The notes under the pieces are model-generated. The model did not search any database and had not been told where the DNA came from. It was given only the letters and a program-made list of their open reading frames with translations. Positions 11,945 to 23,801 of a stretch of DNA of 64,000 nucleotides are shown here, in pieces (position 1 is the stretch's first letter; each line of letters starts with the position of its first letter). The position numbers were made by a program, and so were the translations under genes. The DNA is from Cristatella mucedo (lineage: Eukaryota > Bryozoa > Phylactolaemata > Cristatellidae), in contig WPIO01000014.1 of assembly GCA_009760855.2 (NCBI GenBank), positions 6,733,501 to 6,797,500 of the forward strand, written 5' to 3'.

Positions 11945-13672
11945 AATAGCTGCATGCAGTTTCCATAGTACCCTAAGAGAATTGAATTTGTATGCAGTCG
12001 CTTTACAACTAATTGCAAGAGAATCAATAATCAATGATAAGATTCACTAACCAAGGAGTAGTGAATAATGTGGCAGCATGCTTTGACATATGCACAAAAG
12101 CGAGCGTGTATAATGTTAAGGTCAGCACGTCAATGCAAACGAGAAGACACCCTGGGCCACCAGTTTGTAGAATCGCAGGCTACTACCGTGCACTGAATTA
12201 TCACTGGTAAACACAGAAACCACACAAGAACAAAAAAGACAAGTTCACTAGCACGCAGAGAAAGCAGAGCAGAAAGCATATACGTCTTAAGCTGAGACTG
12301 AGTCTGATATCAAGTCATTGCAGGTAGCGATAGTAGCTGGAAGCGAGTTCAAGACTTTTGGCGCTTACGAGCAGAAGGCCCGTTCACCAAAAGATTTGAA
12401 CTTAGTATTAGCAATGTCAAGACGACTGAAAACCTAGGAGCAGAGCACAGAAAGCACACAACAGGAGCATGGAAGTCAAGTAAGTGCAGGGTTGGTGCAA
12501 GTGAGTTAACAGAACTAGTAAGCCCGAAAGGATCTTGAAATCGATTCGATGCATGACAGAGAGCCAGTGAAGCTCAAGATAGAAATGGTACGATGTGGCA
12601 GCTACGCTGATAACGACAGAACAGACAAGCTGCTGAGTTTATCGTCAGATTCAAACGATTAAGGGTACTGGCCAAAAGTCCTAAATAGAGAGAATTGCAG
12701 TAATCCAGACTCAAGGTTACAAACTTGTCAACTAGTTTTGCTGTCGTACTTTTATCTAAGAATGCCCGAAAAAAGTTGCCCAACTTGACTAGGGAGGGGA
12801 TGCACTCATCCAATGACAGGTCATTTTGGAACAGGACACCCAGATTAGGGGCACACGTCACGGGAATGAAGCTTGAGGCAAGGTCTTCCAACTTTCAGGA
12901 GACAGCAGGTTTGCTCATAACTATTAGCTTGGTCTAACCATCATTTCGCATTATAACATTAGTGGTAACATTATTATTAGTAGTAACATCTAGTGTAAAT
13001 GGGGTCGATGGAGGCAGCAAGCAAGGTGAGCCGATGCATGGTGCAGAGCAACGCTGAGAAAAGTCAACGGATAGGTAGAGCTGAGAGGCATCGGCAAAGA
13101 ATTGAAAGCCACGATAGTGTTGGGCAAAACCGTCGGCCAGAGGGTGGGTGGGTATAGATAGTGAACAAAAAGAGACAACAGCAGAAACGAACCCTAATGT
13201 ATCCCATACTATAAGGGCTACCAGGATGACGACTGCCATTTGTGTAACGTATCTCCGTCTGTAACTCCACAAAGCCACACAAGGACTAAATGGGTGTTAC
13301 GCTGAAGGGATTTCTATAGTACACTCAAAGCCTAAATAGCTTGTGTATAAGGTAGCCAACAGACATCATAGCATGCAACCAAGAGAAAGTGCGTGCCACA
13401 GCTGGGTCAACAGGGCAGTGGAAGTGAGTTGCATGGAAAGAGCAGCAGAGGTGACGTCGTAAAAGGATGTGCAACAGTTGGAAGCAGGCGAGAAGATGCC
13501 ACTGTGTAAGACGATGTCGATTCAACAATCGGATATCTCTCATTAAAGTAGGACCTAACCCAGTTTAGCACTGTGCCAGCAATACCTAGGCATGAGGAGA
13601 GGCACTCCAGATGGATCTGGTAGTCAATACTGCCAAATGCTGCTGATAAATCAGTGAGAACCATGGTAGAGA
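11945..13672 (-). mobile_element. L2-C LINE, RT to 3' tail, interrupted
   Basis: Read on the minus strand: LTDLSAAFGSIDYQIHLECL (RT motif with A/F-D block) near 13660, SYFNERYPIVES, then an L2-B insertion (13496-13248), LADGFAQHYRGFQFFADASQ (YADD decayed to FADA) near 13110, APNLGVLFQNDLSLDE, and YCNSLYLGLLASTLNRL. The L2-like tail (AGTACCCTAAGAGAATTGAA on +) lies at 11955-12015. Stops and the FADA change show it is dead. Confidence 0.8.
13248..13496 (-). mobile_element. L2-B LINE 3' end inside L2-C, with likely target duplication
   Basis: A 249-base L2-B end is flanked by TGCCATTTGTGTAA (13234-13247) and TGCCACTGTGTAA (13497-13509), a probable target-site duplication of 13-14 bases with small changes. 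Confidence 0.85.
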
Positions 13673-13967
13673 GGATCCATCCTAATCAGGATTGTTCAGA
13701 AGATCACCGTTAACTCACCCTCAGCAAAGCAGTTCCCATGGATTAGTTACCTCTAATTTCTGCCTTAACTTGGGAAAACTCAGCTCTTCAATACACTTTA
13801 GTGTCCGTGCAAAACGTAGCCTTTCAAGGTACCTTTTTCGGCACCTGTGCATGCCTATGAGGCCTTTCGGGCACGCTCGCGAGCAAGCAAGCACACACAC
13901 CTCGAAGAATAAACTGTATAGGACCTTGCGCTGACGGTCAGCTCCACCGTCGTGACATGTCTTGACT

Positions 13968-14215
13968 TGTCCACATTAAAAAAAAACTAAAAACGCATCT
14001 ATTTATCACAGCATTTAGTGGGTCCCTGTGATTCGTCCTTTATTTGCTTATGCGAGTTGATACTGTGCACGCTGCCACTAACCACACTTGCACGTCAGCC
14101 CTAACCATGTTATTCTTGCCATTCGATCATGCTTCCTTTGCAGCAAATGTAACGTGCCTAGAAAGATATTAAGTTCTCTGAGGGAGCTATATCACATGTA
14201 TTACTATTAATTCCA
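13968..14215 (+). mobile_element. L2-A LINE 3' end
   Basis: Starts in the coding end (ACTAAAAACGCATCTATTTA), runs through the 3' UTR (TTAGTGGGTCCCTGTGATTC) to GATATTAAGTTCTCTGAGGG and an ATT tail. Confidence 0.85.
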
Positions 14216-15519
14216 AATGGTGTATAGGCACTAGTTATGAGCCCTGAGTTGAAACAACTGAGATGGCTGGACAAACAGTGTCACTCTTTAAAGGAGACCA
14301 CCCGCTATTAGTGCACATTTCTGCATGTGCTATTCGTGCACATGATTTTTGTTGTGATCACCATATTTTTTGTTGGAAAGAGAATGACAACGAGGACAAC
14401 TCCACATTTTTGCAGTTGATCCCGACAACCCTTCCAAAATTTCTGTGGGTTTGAGGCTAATCACCTACCATAACCATTCTCCTAACCTAAGCACGGCTTA
14501 TACTTCCAGCATAGCTGGCAGCAGACTGACAATTCATCAGAGTGACTGGCGAATTAATCAGCACAGAAACGTTAGCTGATTCAACAGCTTTTCAGACTTC
14601 CAAGATAAAAGAGCGACCTTTAACCAGCTTATAACGTGTTTAACCAGCTTATAACATGTAACAAAAATAACCACCTGCGGGACTCAAACATACAGTCAAG
14701 AAAGCAAAGACAAGGGAAAGTAAGACTCCTATATCGTCCTGACAGGCTCCCAATATGACGCACGATGCACCAAGTTTTGTCGGCCTTGCTGCCCTTACTA
14801 TCCTCAGCAATGCAGCGCAAGTGCAGAGGCTCACGTGCTCTGCGGTTTGGCCAACGGCGATATCAGGACTGAGGCCACAAACAGCGACCCTTTGTCAAGA
14901 TGCTGAACGAAGGCCCTTGCTTTCAGAGTTACAGAAATTCTTTTAGGTGCAAGTAGGTTGAGGCCTACATCTGTTCAGTCCGTTTGACCGGGCTTTTGAA
15001 AGAAAATTGACGCCAAACCACGTGGGAGTTGATCGAGCAAATGAATTGCGACTAGAAGACCATTTGTCGCCACATGGAGTCAATGGACTAGGTTAAAAGA
15101 TGTAAGCATGAGTGCCCTGCGAGTCAACAGAAAACCAAAAACCAACAGACTTCGAGACCTCGAGACTTCTTGAGTAAGCCGACAAGTCGTGACTCGTCGA
15201 GAGACGAAAGGTGGCATTGTCCGCCGACTGCAGCTGATAGGACTAGAGTCGAAAGCAAGGTGCTATCTGATCCAGATTGGGCAGCCAACTATACACACAT
15301 TTTTGAGACAAATTTATGGCATTCGAATTCGACTTGCCGATGGCGATTATGAGAATCAGTAGCCAGTTCGTTTTCTATCATTCAAGAAATGCCAGTATCT
15401 TTAAAAAGGCAAATCGGTTAGGCCTAATGCCTGCAACCGACACTCTGCAGTCCTGGACAGCGATTTCTGCTTCGTCGAGTCTTACTGTGCACTCTTGTTT
15501 TACCTCCAAACTGACTGAC
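14216..15519. other. unassigned
   Basis: No repeat family was recognised. Around 14630-14900 all frames on one strand or the other are open, including a hydrophobic minus-strand frame (DDIGVLLSLVFAFLTV), but splice evidence does not decide between them. Confidence 0.3.
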
Positions 15520-15676
15520 CAACATGATTACCCCATTGCAAGGTGCTCACACTTAATGACCCAGGCCGAGGGTTCGAGTTCTGCAGTGACCAATCCTTTA
15601 CTGCCCACTGCACGCGGTTTTGATTGCCTCAAAGGCTCTTCTGCCACTACATAACCGCTGCTGCTAAATCAGCTTT
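15520..15676 (+). mobile_element. SINE-B
   Basis: Head GCAAGGTGCTCACACTTAAT and GGGTTCGAGTTCTGCAG (B-box-like), body CCTCAAAGGCTCTTCTGCCA, tail GCTGCTAAATCAGCTT. Confidence 0.8.
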
Positions 15677-15847
15677 ATCTGCGACTACACCCGGGTTGCA
15701 AAATCAGCATTCAGCAAATGACTTTGCAAGGTCGCAAGCTTTTCAAGTATGCGACTGCTTGAAACAGTGCACGGGCGGGTGCTAATTTACAAGACGGTTC
15801 AAGCAGACGACTGCAAGTGAAAAATGCAAATACGGCTGATTCAACAG

Positions 15848-16120
15848 CCCTACGAGCTACTTATCATCCCGTTTGACACGAAGAAGTTTGGCAAGCAGCG
15901 ACTCAGGGACCCCAAGGAAAACTTCCGAGGCCATTCTCTCAGCTCGGACGAGCAGCAAGCACTGGCACTGACGTCGCTGATTCGATGGCTGGCCATCACA
16001 GAGAGACAGCCATTGCTCTTTTCTCGGGTGTGTCCCATGCCAGCCAGCCACCCACCTGCCAAGCGCAACGGCCGCTCGGCCGAGGGCGCCCATTCGCTTC
16101 ATTTCTCGAAGACTCGCAGC
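15848..16120 (+). CDS. candidate exon of an unrecognised gene
   Basis: The exon is 91 codons in phase 0 between acceptor GATTCAACAG and donor CGCAGC|GTAAGAG. The product begins PYELLIIPFDTKKFGKQRLR, continues with SSDEQQALALTSLIRWLAIT, and ends in a Pro/Ser/basic tail. Codon use favours C or G at third positions, unlike the flanking DNA. The acceptor region resembles the reverse complement of the SINE-B end, so this splice site could be repeat-derived. The family is unknown. Minus-strand frames over the same bases are also open, but their codon use is less convincing. Confidence 0.45.
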
Positions 16121-16420
16121 GTAAGAGACAGTACAGTACATACGACGGTGTCGATGCATGCCACGAAAAGGCATGACAATGCACACTGCTGCAGAATAGC
16201 TGGGCGCAGAAATGCGACGCTTTGCGAAGTCGTCGCAGCGAGCAGCCTACTCACCACAAGGAGCTGGTCGCCATGAAGACTCACTGCTGACGTGTACGCC
16301 TGAACCTTCATCGGATACCGATTGCCCTGCAAAAAGGCAGGAGACACGTGCCTACTCTGAAGTAGCAACGATAAAATTCACCCTGCTGTGCGACAGCTGG
16401 CAACCCAAAAAGACACAGAG

Positions 16421-16440
16421 CATATATATATATATATATA
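16421..16440. repeat. (AT)n
   Basis: A short alternating AT run. Confidence 0.9.
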
Positions 16441-16803
16441 CCACAGATATGCCTCGATAGGCTGGCAGCCTAGTCACCTTGCACATTGCAGTGAACATCA
16501 GCTGCAGTGTGAGTTATTGCCTCAGTGCATCGCACAGTGCTTTTGAAGCCAGCCGCAGCAGGCGTCTGAAGGTAAGTGCGCGCAACCTCAATCAGCTTAC
16601 TCTTGTCCAGACGATGCACATCGGGCATTAGGTCAAGGACACTGCAGCAGAAAAGATAGGTTTGACTACACGATGATGCTTAATGACAAGAAATGAATAT
16701 TCGAGAACCGATGAAAACTTGAAGACGCATGCCGTCTCCATTAGGGAATACAACCTGAAACAGTCAACATTAACGCCCGTTTTCCTATTCTGCGCCTTTA
16801 CAG

Positions 16804-16980
16804 ATAGCACAGGCAAATTGAAAAAAGAGCTGCAAATAGTACCCCCTTACGGCGACATCTCAAAAGCCATGAAACGGGCTAATGAAATTAATAGCATTGC
16901 GTCCTGCAAATGGCATGCAAACACATGCAAAATCAAGCACGCGAACTTATTCCTCAATCTGAAAGGCCAACTACTAATCA
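16804..16980 (+). CDS. possible exon, plus strand
   Basis: A good acceptor (CTATTCTGCGCCTTTACAG) opens a 58-codon frame, STGKLKKELQIVPPYGDISK then AMKRANEINSIASCKW, up to donor AATCA|GTAATA. The phase (1 in, 1 out) does not fit a direct join to the 15848 exon. It is AT-rich and could be chance. Confidence 0.25.
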
Positions 16981-18025
16981 GTAATATTAAAATAGCATTT
17001 TTACAGAATTCTATGAGAACAAAACATTCCTAAGCACTCAAAACTGACTTAAATAAAGCATATCTACTTATTCGCGATGGTAACATACGAAATTATAGCA
17101 TGAATATGCACAAGGGACAAGCATATGCTATGACGAATTTGCGCTTGTTAGTTTTTGCTATAAATCTCAAGTTAGAACATGTCGAGATATCAGTCGGCCA
17201 TGAGTTCCCCGCTTTAGTTATTTATGAACTGAAGGACTGGTCTCTATGGATCTGTGGTCTGCTAGAAGAATAGCGAGTCGAACAAACGGCTGGTGCAAAG
17301 TGGCGTACAGTAGCAGTTGCAACATGCACGACAATCAAGCTTGGCGTATGCTACAATCTGTAGGTACTTTATTATACAGGCAGAAGTCTGAGAGGAACTA
17401 ACATTAACTACTAACCCATTTAACACGGCTGAGAGTGACGTGCTAGTTCTCAAAGAGCATTCTTTTGGTCAGAGGCTCTCGCTGGGTCTACTACTTCTGT
17501 TTTGGGGAGGGGGAAGAGGAGGGAGCCAGGCCACGATCCTGCTTCTGAATCATGATCATCTTTTCTCTTTCCAAATTACTTTACTTGATATGGTTTCTGG
17601 GCAGACTAAGTTCCCGTGCATTATTTCCTGTAAAAATTTTTACAATATACAACACGTTGCGATACACAAGCTTTACTGTTCACTCAGTTTCTTGTGGAAA
17701 TGGAAGTTTAAAATCCAAGCTTCGAGGAAGGCCAGATTTTTCCGACATGCTGAAAGGCAGGGAGGTATCATAGTACAAATAGGGCTGTTCTTTTGTCATC
17801 CGAATGCCAAAGAAAGCTTAGATTGCGCTTGGCGATTACATCGGCGAGATGGAGAGCATAAACTTTGAAAAGAATCAGATCAAGAAAAGATCCCCGAGAG
17901 TATCTACACTTTACAGGCTCCTCGGTTTAGCCAAGTCTTAGCCATTGCAAACAGTGTGTTATTAAAACTCTAGGCTTGAGGAAGTCCAAACGTTTCCAGA
18001 ATATAAAAAACTATGAATACTTGGG
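16981..18025. other. unassigned
   Basis: A 142-codon plus frame at 17440-17868 has no splice or homology support. No repeat was recognised. Confidence 0.3.
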
Positions 18026-18150
18026 TCAAGTCATGTGCATGTTACCACTAATCATTTGATCATGCTTTCTTAACAACATATTTAAAGTGCCTAGAAAAAG
18101 ACTAAGTTCTCTGAAGGTGCTATACAAATGTATTATCATTATTACTAGCT
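18026..18150 (+). mobile_element. L2-A LINE 3' tail
   Basis: CATGTGCATGTTACCACTAA, then GTGCCTAGAAAAAGACTAAG, TTCTCTGAAGGTGCT and (ATT)n. Confidence 0.8.
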
Positions 18151-18180
18151 GCAAAGAAGCAATCATTGAACGGTGATTTA

Positions 18181-18205
18181 GCCTCCACACTTTACGTGTG
18201 GAGGC
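18181..18205. repeat. short perfect hairpin
   Basis: Arms GCCTCCACAC and GTGTGGAGGC around loop TTTAC. There is no T-run or gene context to call it a functional RNA. Confidence 0.8.
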
Positions 18206-21200
18206 TTCCAAAACACACGAGCTTGAGCAAACAGAACTACAGTATTTCGTAGTATTGAAGTCGTCGGAAGCAGGCTCCGACTCTAGCATAGAGGTATCCG
18301 AGAAAGTATGAATTTTTCGATTCACTGACTTCATTGAATCATCAAACATTTCCACTGAAAACCTCACGCGAATGACCAAACAGGCTCCCAAGCCCTGGTG
18401 GACTTGGAAGGTCTAGGTCAACTGCTACCATGAGACCCACATCGAGATTTTCTGTCTTCGAACCAAATTTAACCGGACTTGGTCTAACACTACGCCTCCA
18501 CACGTATGCAAGCACTGTCGGATCTCGTGCCCTGCTTTAGGCACGAACCCAAGAGTCTTTTTAATGTATAGACAATCAAAGTAAAACATTCCCAAACTCT
18601 TTAAGACTTACTATAAAACCATACAATTGCATCATTTAGTGACCTGTAGGCTACCCACTGATACCAAATAGGTACAAATTTGTATTGCAAAGCAATAAAA
18701 AGTAATAACTGAAGTAAATACTGTGCACGCCATCAGATATGTTTACTTGCAATGAGCCGAAAATCCCAGAGAAACCTTGTTTTGGGAGCTTTTTGTAACA
18801 TTTCCTGCTGTTTACAAACATGGTTTGCGGAAGATAAGTCCTCTATAACATCGCCACTCCATTTCGCACAGAGATTCGCTGGATACGCCAGGGCTAATAC
18901 TTCACAAAAAGATATTAAGAAGGCTGGTCAAGAATATGCTCAGTAACTGTCAAGGCCTAATGGTTTCACCTTGCACATGAGAAGGCATCGACCAGACAAG
19001 GTTCGAAGCCTGATGTCAGACGTCGATGACACGTGCAGGAGCAGAACGTCGTTCAATACACATTCTCTAGTATAAATGAAAGAAAGAAGCCTCGTGACAC
19101 TTTTTCCACATTTTTGGCTTAGCCTGTATGGGAACGAAGCAAAGACTAATAGCAACCATTATAAGGTCAGGCGGAATACACAGGTTTGTTAATAAAACAA
19201 GAGCCTTAACAAAGCTGTCGATATGCTAGGGTGCACAAGCATTATTTATTATAAGGTAGACAGCCTCGGCAGGTAGCTATTAGAATGTCTGACAGATAAC
19301 AGTGACAGTGTTGTATGATCCTGCACCATAATGCACTACACACATTAAATGTGCAGACACAGCTTATGATTAGCTGCTTTATTTATGTATTTTTCGGGGA
19401 GACACCGAGAAAGTCTTGCCTTGAGTAATACTTTCACAGCTCTCACCGATTCTTAATTCCTGGTCTACCAGAATACGCAAGTGATAGCTTCTTTACCCGG
19501 ACATCGATATCTTGTATTCACTACGAACCTTGTTTGGTTCTTGATTTTGCAGGCAAAAATTGAAACGATTTTTAACGAATTTTTAAACATCGATACTTGC
19601 TGAACCCTTTGAGACGTCTTTTTTTAAGCCTAATCCTTAGCATGTACAACTAATCTCAAGGCACAAAAAGGGGGCGATGTTACCAGAGGATCATCTTGCA
19701 AAAACAACAGCTTCTCAGAAGCAGGAAGTGGCCTCAAAAACTGCCAAAACAATTGTCCGTGTTTCGGTTCATTGCATGTAAAAAAATTGGGGCGATTACT
19801 ATTTCTCCAATAAATTACAATAGGAATTCAATCTGCATCAGTTCAACGCACAAAACTCTACCAGACATTGCTATTTGTAAGACTTTTACTGCAAGCCTCA
19901 GGGTTCGATACTTTCTTTTGGAAGTTCGGTGTATAGGGCATTACACGTCCTTTAGTCTCTTGGGCAACGTTTATAAATTAATCGACAAGCATTTTCTTCT
20001 AAGCTTTCTCTGGCACTCACGGGGCTTGAGAAACAAGATCCAATGGATATGCCAGCATGCCTGAAAAACAGATGACTAGCACGTTATACATGGTTCGACT
20101 TGCAGCAAAATAGTTTGCGAAGAACGAATCATGAGCGTTCACCGTGGGTGCTAAATCATTACGGCGATCCAGCTGAAGAGCCTCCTCTGAAATGTCAAGG
20201 TTACAGGCTCGCTGTTGCCAGGCATAACTGCCATGAAACCTCAGCAAACTAGTGATGAATAAAAATGTTCTGCATGAACTATTTTTCCTGTGGTCTCGAA
20301 AAATCAGCTACCTCAAGCGTCAGAATACCAACTTACATTCCCAAAGCCTGCTAAGTACGACTAGTCTTGCACAGATAAGGTCCTCATCAAAAACCAGGTG
20401 TGAAGTGGCCATTCAATTTCAAAGGAAGCAGGCAATGCCATAAGTAAGTTTTTCCCATGGTACTAATTCGCGCGCAATAATACAAAACTCGTTAATCATG
20501 CATAACCTTGAACGTTCCTCCAAACAGGTGAATTTATAACCACATTGCCTGAAGGAAGTGAGTCTACGGATGGTGAAATTTGTTACAGCTCTGGCAGAAT
20601 AGGCACCTACAGCCAAAGGATACACGGACCATCGCTCTGATAACTGACTTACAATGGCTACTATTTCGATTAAAGACCGGGTATTAAAACTCTCTCTGGC
20701 TTTCCTACTGCTATTTACTTGCCAGAAACAGATCCCCAAGTCACTGGAGAGCACTCTGTGAATGTATTGAAATGAATGCGAGTGCACGCACGTGTGCATT
20801 CAGTTAGCAGCCGACAAAGCATCTACACTCTACCAGACGTATACCAGACGTCGGAGAACAAATAGGCCAAGTTAATTATAAACTCAGAGAATAACAGGTA
20901 ACAGCCAAGTGAGTTATCTGTTGCTATATGAAAGTTGGCAGCCAGAAGAAATATTTGAGGCACCACGATACGTACAGTTGCAAGAGGCCAACGACCAGCG
21001 TAGACATGCTGTTCATGCAGTATGCCACAAGACCAGGCCAGTGAAGTTCACTGTAAGTTCTCTCAGTAGGTTGGCCACCTAAAAAAAATTAAAACCGGCT
21101 AATCGACGTGCTCACCAAGACGATTGTGAGTTGAATGACTTTACAGTTGCTGCTGTAGCCATGCAAATTCGCAATGCACTAGCAGCTAGGTGGCAGGCGA

Positions 21201-22529
21201 AAACTGGGCCAAACGCTGAACCCAGATGGAGCAAATGGCAAGACACGGTGGTTTAAGCTATGCATGAGCCAATGAATTAGCACATTCATATACGAAAATA
21301 GCATTTGAGCATGACAAATTCGGTCAAATGTGAACAGTGTATGCAATCAGTAATAAATGGCTGCCCATTTGCTCGTGGAATCACTGGCGGTTTGCACGAC
21401 TAAATGTACTCTTGTCGGCAATTGCAGAAGGTACAGTGCCTGAACAATGGAAGTGCTCCCAAATGGAAGACAGCGGATCACACTTTCTAACTGGTGAGCT
21501 CGAAAAGCCGTGCCAACGAAATGCCGATTGATTTGGCTGCAATTATTCAGCCAGTAAAATCTCTTGCATTCTTTAAGCAGGCATCATTTAGCATCGGCAC
21601 ACATGTCAGCCCTATTGACCGATTCTTTGGAAAATATAAGACCAGATTAAGCAAAATGACGACGTGTGAGCAAATGACTTGGATGGGCGTCATTTCCAGT
21701 CTATGTCTGAATCTGCCTGAAGCCAGTCTGAATCTAGCTATTGCGCACTAGCTAGTGCTATTATAATCCACAGCCAAAGACCTGTTACGGCAGGACACAG
21801 AGTGGTAAGCTTCACGCAAAAGCCCAGAAACAGTAAGGATCGGTGGCACAGGGAGCCGAACTGGAGCACCTCAATACTGATTCTGTGACTGGAGATGGAC
21901 TACAGTAGGGGTAGAAGGAGTGAGTAACCAGTGGGCATCCTGCCAAACACAATCAAGTTCACACTCATCTGAAGCCATAAACATCCAGCCTTACGGTCAC
22001 GGTATCAACGATAAAAGAAAAACAAACCTTCCCATCGACAGGGGCACGTGAGCAGGCTAGCCTAGCTACGAAACACGAGTAGAGAAATTATTTCTGACTG
22101 CAGGGCTGAATCTAGCTAACCAGTAATGCATTAAGAACTGACAAGCATCAAGCTCACTTGCACGTGACTGCTGACCTCGTCAGTGTCCTATCCTAGTGAT
22201 GACGGCACATTGCTTCTGAATAAATTGTCTGCTGAAATGGTACAATCTCAATACAATGCCTAGGATATGGAACGACACGGCCACAGACGGCAAGCCATTG
22301 AATAGCTGCCGAATAGGCCCAAAGATTTATCTCGACGACAGCATCTCAACATGGAGATCCTCAATTACTTCCATTCTTATTCTAACAAGTACCACTGCCA
22401 TGCTAGTTCGAGCATAGCAATCGTCATGATGGTGACTGCTGAAGCATTGCCTCAGACTACATTGACAAGCCGACGTTTGTCAGTTCCTGGCAGGTCTTGT
22501 TGAATGTCGACCTAGCCAAAAATAAGCCC
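18206..22529. other. unassigned, AT-rich
   Basis: Apart from the weak terminal-exon hint at 21381-21486, I see no supported gene, RNA or recognised repeat. A 126-codon minus frame at 20419-20799 has no splice or family support. Confidence 0.35.
21381..21486 (-). CDS. possible terminal exon downstream of LAS1L
   Basis: After acceptor CACCAGTTAG an open frame of 35 codons ends in TGA. It contains SSIWEHFHCSGTVPSAIADK. The W/C/GTVP spacing loosely resembles the end of LAS1 proteins, but another frame is also open and I have no linking exon. Treat as a hint only. Confidence 0.2.
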
Positions 22530-22585
22530 TGATTGGCCCAGGGGCTAATATGCTCACCTATAATGACCGAGGTCAAGGCGACCAC
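22530..22585 (+). mobile_element. SINE tRNA-like head fragment
   Basis: GATTGGCCCAGGGGCTAATA and TGACCGAGGTCAAGG match the shared SINE head; body and tail are absent. Confidence 0.5.
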
Positions 22586-22604
22586 ATTTGATGACCGAGG
22601 AGTG

Positions 22605-22788
22605 GTGGAGGCAGGGGTCAGGTGAGCGATTGCCCCCCTTGCCCCCCCCCCCCCGTGGACAGAGGAAAGTAACAATAGCCTGGGGCAAATTTCCCCAGGC
22701 CTTGGGGGGTGGCAAGGGACCCTTGCCCCATCCCAACCTGAACCATTGCCCCCAATCTGAAAATCCTGACTCTGCCCCTACCTGCTGC
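22605..22788. mobile_element. possible MITE-like element
   Basis: A C/G-run-rich unit with loosely inverted ends: GGCAGGGGTCAGGTGAGCGA at the left and the complement of GGGGCAGAGTCAGGATTTTC at the right, with a CCTGGGG..CCCCAGG palindrome inside. It resembles non-autonomous DNA elements that start GGGGCNGAxxCAGGATTTT. No target duplication was confirmed. Confidence 0.3.
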
Positions 22789-22929
22789 ATAGAATGTCAA
22801 GCGAATGCATCGAAGCAAGCTCGGTGATTCAGCTTGTCTGCTGTATGCTTGCTTGGCATTCATCGACTATATGCTCAGAAGACTGCGTCAAAGAGACGCT
22901 ACTCCTACAGCATGCAGCTTTTGTCTGGC

Positions 22930-23095
22930 CACTGGGTCTAAGGCCAGTAGTGCTAAGGCTCTCGTGCCAATGCTTCACGACCCAGGTAGTAGGCTCGAGT
23001 CGTTCATCGGGCAGTTCTTTATTGCAGTAAGCAGGTGCAAAGACTCTTGGGACCTTCTGCTATCAAACATAAACAAGCTGTTGAATCGGCTACAG
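22930..23095 (+). mobile_element. SINE-B, decayed
   Basis: TTCACGACCCAGGTAGTAGG and CTCGAGTCGTTCATCGGGCA, then GACTCTTGGGACCTTCTGCT, ending near GAATCGGCT. Confidence 0.55.
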
Positions 23096-23559
23096 TTTGT
23101 TTCTTTTTTGCCCAACAGCATCTAGCACAAAAGAAAGTCAAACAGCTCGAATCTGACAGGACAGCACCAATAACCTATTATGCATCGACTAAAATTCGGG
23201 GAGCAAGCAGCCTTATCGTCACGAATCCAATCTGCCGACTGGTTTGTACAGAAATGTAGACCCTAAGATTCATGCGAGTACTAGCTGCCTTCGGTAATAA
23301 TTAGTTTCCCACCAAAGCCACGAGGTTTGCTTCTAGCACACTGGTGGCAAGACATCAGCATGCTGCTCTTACAAGCAGAGTAGGGCCACTCAGTGGGGGG
23401 AGGGGGAGGGGCAAGTGGTTCAGCTAAAGCTTGGGCACTGTCAATCAAAGCATGCAGCCAAGATTGCATTCAGGGCAGCTAGTGGCAAATGTATGCACAG
23501 AGATGCTCAACGAGCCAGTTCTGGGAGGGGGCTAACAGCTGAACTAAATACCTGTACTT

Positions 23560-23801
23560 TGTTGCCCTCGCACACTGCACAAAACACCAGCCGACGAGCA
23601 ACACCACCAGTTTATTCGACCAGGGCCCGAGCTGGGGGATGCGCAACTGCCCTCCAGCAGACGTTCACATGCTTCTGTCGTCTCTGGTACCGAAACGCTG
23701 CGCTCTGATTCGTTAGCATTGCTGCTAATGCCTAGCTGCGCTCCGATTGGCTAGTCGGTGGTCTGGAGGGCCCTCCTGCCAAGTACAGGCAGACCACAAC
23801 A
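23560..23801 (-). mobile_element. solo-LTR-like unit, 242 bases
   Basis: On the minus strand it runs TGTTGTGGTCTGCC ... GAGGGCAACA, i.e. TGTTG...CAACA inverted ends. It contains a CCAAT box (AGCCAATCGG) and an AATAAA (GTCGAATAAACTGG) about 60 bases from the end. The flanks TACTT and TTAAG do not form a target duplication. Its end is related to 1055-1340. Confidence 0.4.

Noticed and set aside
13693-13957. Possible LTR (TGTTC...TGACA with AATAAA)
   Set aside because: The ends do not form a matching inverted pair, there is no target duplication, and no second copy was seen.
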